Shown one piece after another: positions 53,266 through 62,232 of a DNA stretch of 64,000 nt. Origin of the DNA: Oscillospiraceae bacterium (GTDB lineage: Bacteria > Bacillota > Clostridia > Oscillospirales > Oscillospiraceae); assembly GCA_017538965.1 (NCBI GenBank), contig JAFYHU010000062.1, forward strand, positions 1-64,000, given 5' to 3'. The position numbers and the translations under genes were made by a program. Positions within the stretch are counted from its first letter, which is position 1, and each line of letters starts with the position of its first letter. The notes below the pieces were generated by a model. The model had not been told where the DNA came from and made no database searches. It saw only the letters and a list, made by a program, of their open reading frames with translations.

Positions 53266-53356
53266 TGGGAATTGAGCACGCTCTGTTATTTTTTTGGCAT
53301 AATATACAAAAATGATATTTTTTTCACGACAAACTGCCGAATCGCCGGACTTGGGC

Positions 53357-53385
53357 TTGTCATTTTGCCCTACTTATTGTAAAAT
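53357..53385 (+). promoter_or_regulatory. Promoter of the hydCBA operon
   Basis: TTGTCA (53357-53362), 17-base spacer, TAAAAT (53380-53385). Confidence 0.7.
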
Positions 53386-53431
53386 AGCACCATGGGTCAT
53401 TCTGCGACCGCAACATCAGTGAAAAGAAAGG

Positions 53432-53917
53432 GTGTATGTAGCGTTGGAAAATGTTGAGCAGAAATTCGTAGACTCGGTACTGGAGAAATATGACTGCGAC
53501 AAAGCCAAGATCATCGCCATCATGCAGGACATTCAGGAGAAATACCGTTACCTCCCGAAGGAGGCGCTCGAGTATGTCGCCAAGAAGGTCGGAATGAGTG
53601 AGTCGAAGCTTTACGGCGTGGCCACGTTCTACGGCAACTTCTCGCTGGATGCCAAGGGCAAGTATGTGATGAAGGTCTGCCGCGGCACGGCCTGCCACGT
53701 GCGCAAGAGCAGCAATATTCTGCAGGCCCTCTATGAGGCGACCGGGACGGACGAGCACAATCCGACTTCGACGGACGGCCTGTTCACGCTCGAGATCGTG
53801 TCGTGCCTGGGTGCCTGCGGCCTGAGCCCCGTTGTCATGGTCAATGATACTGTGCATGCGGCCATGACGCCGGACAAGGCAAAGGCACTGGTCGAACAAC
53901 TGAGAGGGGAGGCCTGA
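53432..53917 (+). CDS. hydC: Hydrogenase subunit HydC (NuoE-like [2Fe-2S] protein)
   Basis: Up to 161 residues. Thioredoxin-like ferredoxin with four cysteines: CRGTACH (two) and CLGACG (two), binding one [2Fe-2S] cluster. It is the small subunit of the trimeric NADH/ferredoxin-dependent [FeFe] hydrogenase. The start is uncertain: GTG at 53432 has its ribosome site too close, while TTG at 53444 is nine bases after GGGTG and may be the true start (157 residues). Four bases separate it from hydB. Confidence 0.92.
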   Translation: MYVALENVEQKFVDSVLEKYDCDKAKIIAIMQDIQEKYRYLPKEALEYVAKKVGMSESKLYGVATFYGNFSLDAKGKYVMKVCRGTACHVRKSSNILQALYEATGTDEHNPTSTDGLFTLEIVSCLGACGLSPVVMVNDTVHAAMTPDKAKALVEQLRGEA

Positions 53918-53921
53918 GAAC

Positions 53922-55808
53922 ATGCGTGAGAAACTTTTAAACCTTGATCAGTTCAAGGCACTGCAGGAGAAATGCATCAAGGCGCGCGAGAATGAGAAGC
54001 GCAAGGTTCTGGTATGCTGCGGCACCGGCTGCGCGGCCGGCGGAAACCTGAAGGTTTACGAAGAGCTGAAGAACCAGATGGCCGCGCACGGCGTCAAGTG
54101 CGAAGTGGCGCTGAACCTGACGGACTGCGCCGGGGAAGCGACGGGCCTCAAGATGTCCGGCTGCCACGGCTTCTGCGAGATGGGACCGCTGGTCCGCATC
54201 GAGCCGGAAGGATGGCTTTACACCAAGGTCAAGACGGACGACGTGCCCGAGATCGTCGAGAAGACGCTTGTGGGCGGCGAGTTCATCGAGCGCCTCGGCT
54301 ATCACCAGAACGGCGAGCTTTACAAGCGCCAGGAGGACATCCCCTTCTATAAGAAGCAGACCCGGCGCGTGCTTGAGCACTGCGGCCATATCGATGCCGA
54401 GAGCATCGAGGAATATCTCTCCATCGGCGGCTACTCGGCCCTGGCCAAGTGCCTGTTCGAGCTGAGCGGTGACGAGATTATTCAGGAAGTCAGCGATTCC
54501 GGCCTCCGCGGCCGCGGCGGCGCCGGCTTCCCGACCGGCAAGAAGTGGGCCCAGGTGGCCGCGCACAAGGAAGAGCCGGTCAAGTTCATCGTCTGCAACG
54601 GCGACGAAGGCGACCCCGGTGCCTTCATGGACCGTTCCTGCATGGAAGGCGACCCGCATAAGATTCTCGAAGGCATGATCATCGCGGGTGTCGCGACCGA
54701 CTCGACCGAGGGCTATATCTATGTCCGTGCGGAGTATCCGCTGGCGGTGCACCGTCTGACCGTGGCCATTGCGCAGGCGGAAGAGCTCGGCATCCTGGGC
54801 GACAACATCCTCGGCAGCGGCAAGAGCTTCCACATGCACATCAACCGCGGCGCAGGCGCCTTCGTCTGCGGCGAAGGTTCGGCCATGACGGCCTCGATTG
54901 AGGGCAACCGCGGCATGCCGCGCACCAAGCCCCCGCGCAGCGTCGACAAGGGCCTCTTCGGCAAGCCGACCTGCCTGAACAACGTCGAGACCTTTGCCAA
55001 CGTCCCCGACATCATCAAGAAGGGCGCCGCCTGGTTCCGCTCGGTCGGTACCGAAGGCAGCCCCGGCACCAAGGCCTTCGCCCTGACCGGCAACGTCGTG
55101 AACACCGGCCTCATCGAAGTCCCGATGGGCACCACCCTGCGTGAGGTCGTCTACGACATCGGCGGCGGCATCAAGAACGGCAAGAAGTTCAAGGCTGTCC
55201 AGATCGGCGGACCTTCCGGCGGCTGCCTGACAGAGGCGCATCTGGATCTTCCGATGGACTTCGACTCGCTGAAGAAGGTCGGCGCGATCATCGGCTCCGG
55301 CGGTCTGGTCGTCATGGACGAGGACAGCTGCATGGTCAACATCGCGCAGTTCTTCATGAACTTCATCTGTGAAGAGTCCTGCGGAAAGTGCACGCCCTGC
55401 CGCGAAGGCACGACCCGCATGAACGAGATCCTGACCCGCATCACCAAGGGCAACGGCAAGATGAGCGACATCGACGAACTGAAGACTCTGGGCAAGATGA
55501 TTCAGACCTCTTCGCTCTGCGGCCTCGGCAAGACGGCCCCGAACCCGGTGCTGTCCACGCTGCAGAACTTCGAGGACGAGTATATCGAGCACATCCGCGA
55601 CAAGCGCTGCCACTGCGGCACCTGCAAGTCGCTGGCTCAGTTCGTAATTACCGACAAGTGCATCGGCTGCACCAAGTGCGCCCGCAACTGTCCGGTCAAC
55701 GCCATCTCGGGAACCGTACGGCATAAGCATGAAATCGATCCGGCCAAGTGCATCAAGTGCGGTACCTGCAAGGCCAACTGCCCGGTTGGCGCCATCAAGG
55801 AGGGTTAA
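53922..55808 (+). CDS. hydB: Hydrogenase subunit HydB (NuoF-like flavoprotein)
   Basis: A 628-residue subunit. An N-terminal [2Fe-2S] thioredoxin-like domain (about 30-120, CCGTGCAAGG), the NADH/FMN-binding core (GRGGAGFPTGKKW, CNGDEGDPGAFMDRS), a [4Fe-4S] site ESCGKCTPCREGT, and two C-terminal ferredoxin [4Fe-4S] clusters (CIGCTKCARNCP, CIKCGTCKANCP). It takes electrons from NADH (or gives them to NAD) and joins them with ferredoxin in the bifurcating complex. Confidence 0.95.
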   Translation: MREKLLNLDQFKALQEKCIKARENEKRKVLVCCGTGCAAGGNLKVYEELKNQMAAHGVKCEVALNLTDCAGEATGLKMSGCHGFCEMGPLVRIEPEGWLYTKVKTDDVPEIVEKTLVGGEFIERLGYHQNGELYKRQEDIPFYKKQTRRVLEHCGHIDAESIEEYLSIGGYSALAKCLFELSGDEIIQEVSDSGLRGRGGAGFPTGKKWAQVAAHKEEPVKFIVCNGDEGDPGAFMDRSCMEGDPHKILEGMIIAGVATDSTEGYIYVRAEYPLAVHRLTVAIAQAEELGILGDNILGSGKSFHMHINRGAGAFVCGEGSAMTASIEGNRGMPRTKPPRSVDKGLFGKPTCLNNVETFANVPDIIKKGAAWFRSVGTEGSPGTKAFALTGNVVNTGLIEVPMGTTLREVVYDIGGGIKNGKKFKAVQIGGPSGGCLTEAHLDLPMDFDSLKKVGAIIGSGGLVVMDEDSCMVNIAQFFMNFICEESCGKCTPCREGTTRMNEILTRITKGNGKMSDIDELKTLGKMIQTSSLCGLGKTAPNPVLSTLQNFEDEYIEHIRDKRCHCGTCKSLAQFVITDKCIGCTKCARNCPVNAISGTVRHKHEIDPAKCIKCGTCKANCPVGAIKEG

Positions 55809-55811
55809 GCC

Positions 55812-57503
55812 ATGGCTGAAAAGAAAATGATCATTGACGATATCGAATGCACGTTTACCAACGAGCGCAACGTGCTCGAGGTTGCCCGCAACAACGGTAT
55901 CGATATCCCGTCCCTTTGCTACTGCGAAAACCTTTCCATCTATGGCGGATGCCGCCTGTGCCTGGTCGAGAACGAGCGCGGCGCCATGGATGCAGCCTGC
56001 TCGATGCAGCCGCGCAACGGCATGGTGGTTCACACCCATACCCAGAAGGTCCTGGACAGCCGCCGCATGACGCTGCAGCTGCTCATGAGCAGCCACCGCG
56101 CGGAGTGCCTGACCTGCGACCAGAGCGGAAACTGCAAGCTGCAGGAGTATGCCCACCGCTACAACGTGTCCGAGCCGCGCTTTGAAGAGAACACCTATAC
56201 CCGCCTTCCACTGGACGTCTCTTCCCCCTGCATCACGCGCGACCCGTCCAAGTGCATCCTCTGCGGCCTCTGCGTCCGTATGTGCTCCGAGGTGCAGAAC
56301 ATCGGCGCGATTGACTTTACCAAGCGCGGCAAGAGAGCCGTCGTCGCCCCCGGCTTCGGCAAGATGCTGAGCGAGACGGGCTGCGTCGGCTGCGGTCAGT
56401 GCGCTGCGGTCTGCCCGACCGGCGCCATCACCATCAACCGCCAGATCACCGAGATGTGGAAGATGCTGAACGATCCGAACAAGAAGCTCGTCGTCCAGTT
56501 CGCGCCCAGCGTGCGCGTCGGTCTGGCCGAGCAGTTCGGCATGCCCGCCGATGAGCCCGTTACCGGCAAGCTGGTCACGGCGCTGCGCCGTCTCGGCGCC
56601 GAGGTCGTTTATGACACCAACCTCTCCGCCGACCTGACCATCCTGGAAGAGGCCGCCGAGTTCTTTGAGAAGGTGAAGAACGGCGACAAGCTGCCGATGT
56701 TCACCTCCTGCTGCCCCGGCTGGATCCAGCATGCCGAGAAGGCACACCCGAACATCGTGCCTCAGATCTCGACCGCCGGCAGCCCGATGGAGATGCTCGG
56801 CGCCCTGATCCGCCAGCAGTTCAAGGATGAGGACGTCTACTCCGTCGCCATCATGCCCTGCACGGCCAAAAAGTTTGAGGCACAGCGTCCCGAGCTCGTG
56901 AAGGACGGCAAGCGCCTGATCGACCTGGTTCTGACCACCGATGAGCTGGGCAAGCTGATCAAGGCGGCCGGTATCGACTTTAAGAACCTGCCCGATTCAG
57001 AGCCCGACGATCCCCTCGGCGACTGGACCGGCGCCGGCGTCATCTTCGGTGTCACGGGCGGCGTGACCGAGGCGGTCATCCGCCATGTGCTGAACAGCGC
57101 TGCGCCCGACACCCTGCAGACCATCGCCGAGTGCGGCGTGCGCGGCCTCGAGGGCATCAAGGCCTTCAGCGTGACCGCCGGCGACCTGACCCTGAAAATC
57201 GCCGTGGCCAACGGCCTCGGCAATGCCGATAAGCTGATCGAAAAGGTCGAGAGCGGTGAAGAGTACTTTGACTTCATCGAGGTCATGGCCTGCCCGAACG
57301 GCTGCATCGGCGGCGGCGGCCAGCCGCCCGCCTCCAACGCTCGCAAGAGAGAGCGTATGGAAGCCATCTTCAAGGAAGACGAAGCCTGCGAGCTGAGGAT
57401 TCCGAGCCAGAACCCGGCCATGAAGTACGTGTACGACGAGCTGCTGAAGGGCCGCGCACACGAACTGCTGCACATCCACTATCCGCTTCACGGACATCAC
57501 TAA
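55812..57503 (+). CDS. hydA: [FeFe] hydrogenase catalytic subunit HydA
   Basis: A 563-residue H2-forming enzyme. N-terminal [2Fe-2S] domain (CYCENLSIYGGCRLC), His/Cys [4Fe-4S] (CLTCDQSGNCKLQ), two ferredoxin clusters (CILCGLCVRMC, CVGCGQCAAVCP), then the H-cluster domain: L1 TSCCPGW (C300), L2 MPCTAKKFE (C350), L3 EVMACPNGCIGGGGQP (C494, C498). All H-cluster ligands are intact. Third gene of hydCBA, spaced 3 bases from hydB, ended by a strong terminator. The maturases HydE, F and G are not in the window. Confidence 0.96.
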   Translation: MAEKKMIIDDIECTFTNERNVLEVARNNGIDIPSLCYCENLSIYGGCRLCLVENERGAMDAACSMQPRNGMVVHTHTQKVLDSRRMTLQLLMSSHRAECLTCDQSGNCKLQEYAHRYNVSEPRFEENTYTRLPLDVSSPCITRDPSKCILCGLCVRMCSEVQNIGAIDFTKRGKRAVVAPGFGKMLSETGCVGCGQCAAVCPTGAITINRQITEMWKMLNDPNKKLVVQFAPSVRVGLAEQFGMPADEPVTGKLVTALRRLGAEVVYDTNLSADLTILEEAAEFFEKVKNGDKLPMFTSCCPGWIQHAEKAHPNIVPQISTAGSPMEMLGALIRQQFKDEDVYSVAIMPCTAKKFEAQRPELVKDGKRLIDLVLTTDELGKLIKAAGIDFKNLPDSEPDDPLGDWTGAGVIFGVTGGVTEAVIRHVLNSAAPDTLQTIAECGVRGLEGIKAFSVTAGDLTLKIAVANGLGNADKLIEKVESGEEYFDFIEVMACPNGCIGGGGQPPASNARKRERMEAIFKEDEACELRIPSQNPAMKYVYDELLKGRAHELLHIHYPLHGHH

Positions 57504-57519
57504 ACCCGCAAGATAAGAG

Positions 57520-57550
57520 AATCCCCGCCGTTTGTTCGGCGGGGATTTTT
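57520..57550 (+). terminator. Intrinsic terminator of hydCBA
   Basis: AATCCCCGCCG (57520-57530) pairs with CGGCGGGGATT (57537-57547), then TTT. Confidence 0.9.
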
Positions 57551-57564
57551 CAACGCGCCGGGGT

Positions 57565-58500
57565 CTATGCAGCCAGCGCTTTATACCAGTCGAGCATGAC
57601 CTCGCCGGCTTTGGTTGTACCGTCAGCGTATTCGGCCTTCCAGAGAGACTCGCTTCCGTCGTCGGTCACAATTCGGATGAGGTTCTCATTGCCTTCGTCG
57701 AGGAAGAAATCCAGACGCAGCCGCTCCTCCGGCATGTTCAGGGAGACAAATTCGCCGTCCGGGGCCGTTCCTTCGTCCAGTTCTTCAAGATAGACATTTG
57801 TCGTCAGTTTCTCGACAAAGGGAACCGGGTCTGTCTTTCCCGGCTCCCGCGGGCCGTCTTCGAGTGTGCTGACGGTATAGTTTTCCCCGTCCATCCAGGC
57901 GGCGCGGGAGAGATAAATCTCGGGATCCGAGTTGCTGCGGCTTTCCGGCCGGAGGCCGTCATTGGCAGAGAGAAAGTCATCCTTCGCGGACCAGGCCCAC
58001 TGGTTCAGTTCGCTCCAGATCTGAATATCCTCGTCCATGCTGTCATAGCTTTCCCGGACGATGCGAACATCGGTGGGATGGTCGAAGAGGTAGTACATGC
58101 CCTGCTCGTCTCTTGCGATGACCTCGGAGCCGAACATGTAATAACAAAGGATCTGATGAAGCTCGTCTTCCGTGACGCGGGAGATGCTGAACAGCCAGCC
58201 TGCGCCGTCATAATCCAGCCCGGTCGCCTCCGCCGCCTCAATCGAGGCTGTTTCGGAAACCGAGAACAGCTCGCCGTATTCGTCGTCCCTGGGAGTCATG
58301 ACGGTCAGCAGTGCGGAATAGGAATCCGGAACCGGAAGGATCAGGCCTTCATTCTCAAAAAGAATGCAGTCCGGAAACGCGGCCTGTTTGGAATCGGCTT
58401 TCTCTTTCTTATCCGCGACGGGGACGCCTTCCGCGAAGGCGGCGCCGCAGACGGAGAGCAGCATCAGGACGGCCAGCAGGATGCAGAGTTGCTTTTTCAT
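57565..58500 (-). CDS. Secreted protein, unknown function
   Basis: A 311-residue exported protein; signal peptide KKQLCILLAVLMLLSVCGAA ending AFA. The ATG at 58500 follows GGAGGAGATAT; the frame is open for 219 bases further without support. The mature protein is acidic with alternating strands (ILFENEGLILPVPDSYSALL, EEQGMYYLFDHPTDVRIV-like); no domain is recognised. It is convergent with hydA. Confidence 0.75.
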   Translation of the reverse strand: MKKQLCILLAVLMLLSVCGAAFAEGVPVADKKEKADSKQAAFPDCILFENEGLILPVPDSYSALLTVMTPRDDEYGELFSVSETASIEAAEATGLDYDGAGWLFSISRVTEDELHQILCYYMFGSEVIARDEQGMYYLFDHPTDVRIVRESYDSMDEDIQIWSELNQWAWSAKDDFLSANDGLRPESRSNSDPEIYLSRAAWMDGENYTVSTLEDGPREPGKTDPVPFVEKLTTNVYLEELDEGTAPDGEFVSLNMPEERLRLDFFLDEGNENLIRIVTDDGSESLWKAEYADGTTKAGEVMLDWYKALAA

Positions 58501-58591
58501 ATATCTCCTCCGATTGTATATTTTTGTTGTGTGTACAAAAGGATAGCATGCTTCCCCAAAAAAATGAATACGGAAGACAGAATAATAAGAA

Positions 58592-59098
58592 TTATGGGGA
58601 AAGCGGAAGATGAGCCCAGACCAGCTTTTCGGAGCGGGACACCGATGGACCGAAGGAATCTTCAAAAAAGGAATCATGTTCGGCACCGAGCTTTCGATAC
58701 AGCGAGCGCGCTTTTTCATTGCCTCTTACGAGGCAGACGCTCATCCGGGAAAACCCGTTTTCCGCCGCGTACAAAGCGTTCACGCGGATCAGCGCGGTTC
58801 CTGTCCCTTTTCCGCGGGCGTCTTCCGCGACATGGAGCGAGTCCAGAAGCCAGGTGTTCGGCAGTTCTTTGTCCGCCGTTCCTGCGGCAAAGCCGAGAAA
58901 ACACTCTCCCTCGCAGGCAACCCAGATTCTGTTCCCGGGATTCTGCAGACAGCGTGCCCACTTTTCCCGGGCATCCGCCTGCGAAAGCGAGTCAAGATAG
59001 GAATCCGCCAGCAGTCCTTTATAAGTTTTCCTGTGGTTATGAACATACAGATCCGCGATTTTCTCAAGATCAGACGCTTCGGCAGCACGGATCAACAT
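58592..59098 (-). CDS. GNAT-family N-acetyltransferase
   Basis: A 168-residue enzyme that transfers an acetyl group from acetyl-CoA. The CoA loop VAEDARGKGTGTALI is canonical; LLDSLHV precedes it and NGFSRMSVCLVRGNEKARSLY closes the fold. ATG at 59098 is preceded by GAGGTGATTGC. The substrate is unknown; no linked gene suggests one. Confidence 0.88.
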   Translation of the reverse strand: MLIRAAEASDLEKIADLYVHNHRKTYKGLLADSYLDSLSQADAREKWARCLQNPGNRIWVACEGECFLGFAAGTADKELPNTWLLDSLHVAEDARGKGTGTALIRVNALYAAENGFSRMSVCLVRGNEKARSLYRKLGAEHDSFFEDSFGPSVSRSEKLVWAHLPLSP

Positions 59099-59281
59099 GC
59101 AATCACCTCGTTCATGGGTTTCATCCCTGCAGCTTCCTATTGTATCATGACAATACCCGATTGACAATCTTCTGCGGGAAAACAAAAAAAGAAAGAACAA
59201 CAGAAATATTTATAGCTTTTTCTCCGGAGCTATGATAAAATAGAAAAAATAGAAAAGAAGACCAGGAGGTGATACCGCACC

Positions 59282-61474
59282 ATGAAAGACGCTTTCAATG
59301 CTTTTATGCATATTTTCGGCTTTGAAAAGCTGAGCAAATATGAAAGCGACTATCTGCACGACTCGAATATTCGAACCAGCAGCTACATGGGAGTTATCGT
59401 CATCTTTCTGGAAATCTGGATGCTGCTCCGGCAGACGCGTTCCAAGATTATTCCCAAATATCAGGCCGGCGAAGACCTGTTCGGACTGATTGTAAAATAC
59501 ACGTCCAAATACTGGCTGTTCCTGTTAATCGGTCTGGGCATCATGCTGTTCTGTCTCTATCAGAAAAACAGGAAACTGACCAAAGGACAGTTTGTTTCGC
59601 TGCTCGCGGTCGGCTGCGCCTGCATCTTATACACCGGTGTTCTGAGCCTTGAAACGTTCACAAAGGCAAGCGATTCGATCACCCCGGTCATGGCAAACAT
59701 CATGAATGCCATGCTGATCTCCATTTACGTTCTGCTGTTTGTAACCGGCGTGACGATCGTCGCCTATGCGCTGCTGAACTATCTGAAGAACAAGAGAGTC
59801 GTATTCCTGGAGCATCTGGTTATCATCTTCTTCACGCTGATCTGCCTTGCCTTCGGTATCTTCGTATCCTACAGCGATTTCTGGGGCGGGAAGGAAATCA
59901 TCTGCTTCCTGACGATGGTTATCTACGTGGGCTGCCTGCTGATCTACCGGCCGTATGTGACAGCCTTGATTCTCGGAGCCAGCTTCTTCGCGTTTTATAA
60001 AATCCTGCTGACCTTCCAGAACGGACTGACCTTCCAGGATACGGAGGTCGTCATCAACGGCATCACGCAGAAAATCATCTCCGGGGACTCCGTCAACTAC
60101 GTCACCTTCTTTATCTCCCTGACCACGATCTGCTTTGCCATCTTCCACGGACGGCTGAATGAAGCCAACAAATCAAAAGCTCTGGAAAAGAGCGCCCGGG
60201 AAGACGGCCTTACCGGCATGCATAACTACAGCTATTTTGCCGAGCTCGCGAAAGAGAGCATTCAGAATCTGGAAGATCACTATGAAGATTATGTCTTCCT
60301 GTTTCTCGACATTCACAACTTCAAGGCTCTGAACGATCAGAGAGGCTTTGAAGAGGGCGACAAGTTTCTGATCGCCGTCGGAAAATATGTTTCCGATGTC
60401 TTTCGGGATGCCCTGTGCGCGAGACAGGCCGACGATCATTTTGTCGTTTTCACAAAAAAGGAAAACCTGAAAGAAAAACTGAACGCGTTAAACGACCTGG
60501 TCCATGATTACGACGATGAAATCCTGCTGGGCATCAACTGCGGCGGGTATCAGTTAAGCAGCAATAAGGATGATCCGCGCATGGCGATCGACAGAGCGCG
60601 TTATGCTGCCCACCTGATCAAGAACCGCTTCCAGACCATCTATGCCGAATACGACAAAAAGATGAGCGAGGAGTATCACAAGAGGCTGTACGTTGTCAAC
60701 AATATTGACAACGCTGTGAGCAACGGATGGATCGTTCCTTTCTATCAGCCGGTCGTGTGGTCGGATACGGAAGAGCTTTGCGGCTGTGAGGCGCTGGCCC
60801 GCTGGAAGGACCCGGTATACGGGCAGCTGTTCCCCAATGAGTTTATTCCGGTTCTGGAAGAATACCGTCTGATCCATAAACTGGATAAAGCCATCTTCGA
60901 ATCCGTGTGCAGAGACATGAGAACCTCTCTGGACGCCGGCAGGCCGGTTGTTCCGGTGTCGCTGAACTTCTCGAGACTCGATTTCGAACTGATGGATGCG
61001 GTTCAGGAACTGGAAGATCTTGTTAAGAAATACAACATTCCCAAAGAACTGATCCATGTTGAGGTGACGGAGAGCGCCCTTACGGATGATATCATCAAGC
61101 TGGATGATTCGATCAAACGCATCAAGGAACTTGGCTATTCCCTCTGGCTGGATGACTTCGGAAGCGGGTATTCCTCTCTCAACGTCCTGAAGGATTACCA
61201 GTTCGACGTGGTCAAGATCGATATGCGCTTCCTGTCCAACTTTGAAAAAAGCGAGAAGTCGAGAACGCTGATCGACTGCATTGTCAAAATGGCGAACAGG
61301 ATCAACATGCTGACCCTGACGGAAGGCGTAGAAACGGAAGATCAGGCGGAATTCCTGAACGGCATCGGCTGCGAGCGCCTTCAGGGCTACCTGTTCGGCA
61401 AGCCGATCCCCAAGGAGGAGTTCTATCAGCGCATCGACAAAGGCGAACTGGTGGTTTCCGGCAGACAGATCTGA
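59282..61474 (+). CDS. Membrane c-di-GMP phosphodiesterase (multi-TM, degenerate GGDEF, EAL)
   Basis: A 730-residue protein. About eight hydrophobic helices in residues 34-295 form an integral membrane sensor of unassigned type; the GGDEF-like domain (about 300-445) reads ADDHF (383-387) at its site and so should not make c-di-GMP; the EAL domain (about 470-725) has E503-A504-L505, NFSRLDFE, EVTESA, LDDFGSGYSSL, EGVETEDQ and is likely active. AGGAGGTG lies before the ATG. Single gene with its own terminator. Confidence 0.9.
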   Translation: MKDAFNAFMHIFGFEKLSKYESDYLHDSNIRTSSYMGVIVIFLEIWMLLRQTRSKIIPKYQAGEDLFGLIVKYTSKYWLFLLIGLGIMLFCLYQKNRKLTKGQFVSLLAVGCACILYTGVLSLETFTKASDSITPVMANIMNAMLISIYVLLFVTGVTIVAYALLNYLKNKRVVFLEHLVIIFFTLICLAFGIFVSYSDFWGGKEIICFLTMVIYVGCLLIYRPYVTALILGASFFAFYKILLTFQNGLTFQDTEVVINGITQKIISGDSVNYVTFFISLTTICFAIFHGRLNEANKSKALEKSAREDGLTGMHNYSYFAELAKESIQNLEDHYEDYVFLFLDIHNFKALNDQRGFEEGDKFLIAVGKYVSDVFRDALCARQADDHFVVFTKKENLKEKLNALNDLVHDYDDEILLGINCGGYQLSSNKDDPRMAIDRARYAAHLIKNRFQTIYAEYDKKMSEEYHKRLYVVNNIDNAVSNGWIVPFYQPVVWSDTEELCGCEALARWKDPVYGQLFPNEFIPVLEEYRLIHKLDKAIFESVCRDMRTSLDAGRPVVPVSLNFSRLDFELMDAVQELEDLVKKYNIPKELIHVEVTESALTDDIIKLDDSIKRIKELGYSLWLDDFGSGYSSLNVLKDYQFDVVKIDMRFLSNFEKSEKSRTLIDCIVKMANRINMLTLTEGVETEDQAEFLNGIGCERLQGYLFGKPIPKEEFYQRIDKGELVVSGRQI

Positions 61475-61492
61475 AGCGATCGTCAACCTATC

Positions 61493-61529
61493 AAACAGAA
61501 ATCCCGCCCATCGGGCGGGATTTCTGTTT
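61493..61529. terminator. Intrinsic terminator (bidirectional)
   Basis: AAACAGAAATCCCGCCC (61493-61509) and GGGCGGGATTTCTGTTT (61513-61529) form a perfect 17-bp stem. Confidence 0.92.
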
Positions 61530-61556
61530 GGCAAATAACCCTGATTTTGATACAGT

Positions 61557-61617
61557 GACCCCCTTCCGGAAAAGGGGGTCAGCTTTTTGCCAAAAGGGGG
61601 TCAAAAAAAGGTAGGGG
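61557..61617. repeat. AAGGGGGTC short repeats
   Basis: GACCCCCTT (61557-61565) pairs with AAGGGGGTC (61572-61580); further AAAGGGGGTCA (61594-61602) and GGGGGGTCAGA direct copies follow. Origin or function not recognised. Confidence 0.45.
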
Positions 61618-61659
61618 GGTCAGATATGGAATTATGTAAACTATATGGCCCATGAGAAA

Positions 61660-61683
61660 ACCCGCAGGCGTCAACCTGCGGGT
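61660..61683 (-). terminator. Intrinsic terminator of the 62024 gene
   Basis: ACCCGCAGG (61660-61668) and CCTGCGGGT (61675-61683); on the minus strand TTTTC follows. Confidence 0.75.
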
Positions 61684-61700
61684 ATTTCGTTGTTTGTTGT

Positions 61701-62024
61701 TTAGTAACCGGCCTTCTTGATCCTGGCCTCGCAGCGGGCCATCAGCCACTCTTTTCCGCAAAAGCGGATGTCCTTCAGGTAGCTCGCTGCGGCCTGGCTG
61801 AAGCAGCAGCTCCCGTCGTCGTAAACATCGGTCGTTGCCATGTTGTAAAGCTCGGCGACCAGTCCCTCGTGGTTCGCAAGGGCTGCCTTTGCATTTTCGT
61901 ACTCTTCGCTCCCCTCAGGGTTGTCGAGCATGGTATTCTCAAGGCCGCCAAGGAGCCAGTTGCTGGCGTGGTAAATGTTTCTGAAAGCCTTCTTCTGCCG
62001 GGCGTTGCATTCTGCGAATTTCAT
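61701..62024 (-). CDS. Small soluble protein, unknown
   Basis: A 107-residue helical protein (KFAECNARQKKAFRNIYHAS, then LLGGLENTML, DVYDDGSCCFSQAAASYLKD). AGGAGG is eight bases before the ATG at 62024. Several cysteines near the C-terminus. Similar-looking small proteins occur on Firmicute mobile elements, but I do not recognise a family. It is divergent from the abi gene, with a terminator behind it. Confidence 0.68.
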   Translation of the reverse strand: MKFAECNARQKKAFRNIYHASNWLLGGLENTMLDNPEGSEEYENAKAALANHEGLVAELYNMATTDVYDDGSCCFSQAAASYLKDIRFCGKEWLMARCEARIKKAGY

Positions 62025-62232
62025 GTTTGTTCCTCCTAAATCCGGGCTCCCTAGCCCTTTGTTGTGTACATATATCACTCTACCCGGCCAAAATAGCAAG
62101 TTATAATCGAACTATAATACTGACAAACTTTCTGGTGGAAAACTGTATAGTATTCTTGTACATGTAAAAGACTTTTCAGATGAATGGAAAGGTGATATAA
62201 TCGAAAAAAATGCAAAGGCAGGAGTTCAAAGC

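Noticed and set aside
53937-56747. 936-residue open frame antisense to hydB and hydA
   Set aside because: It lies fully opposite two unmistakable hydrogenase genes and is an effect of their codon bias; its sequence is low-complexity Ala/Gly/Asp-rich.
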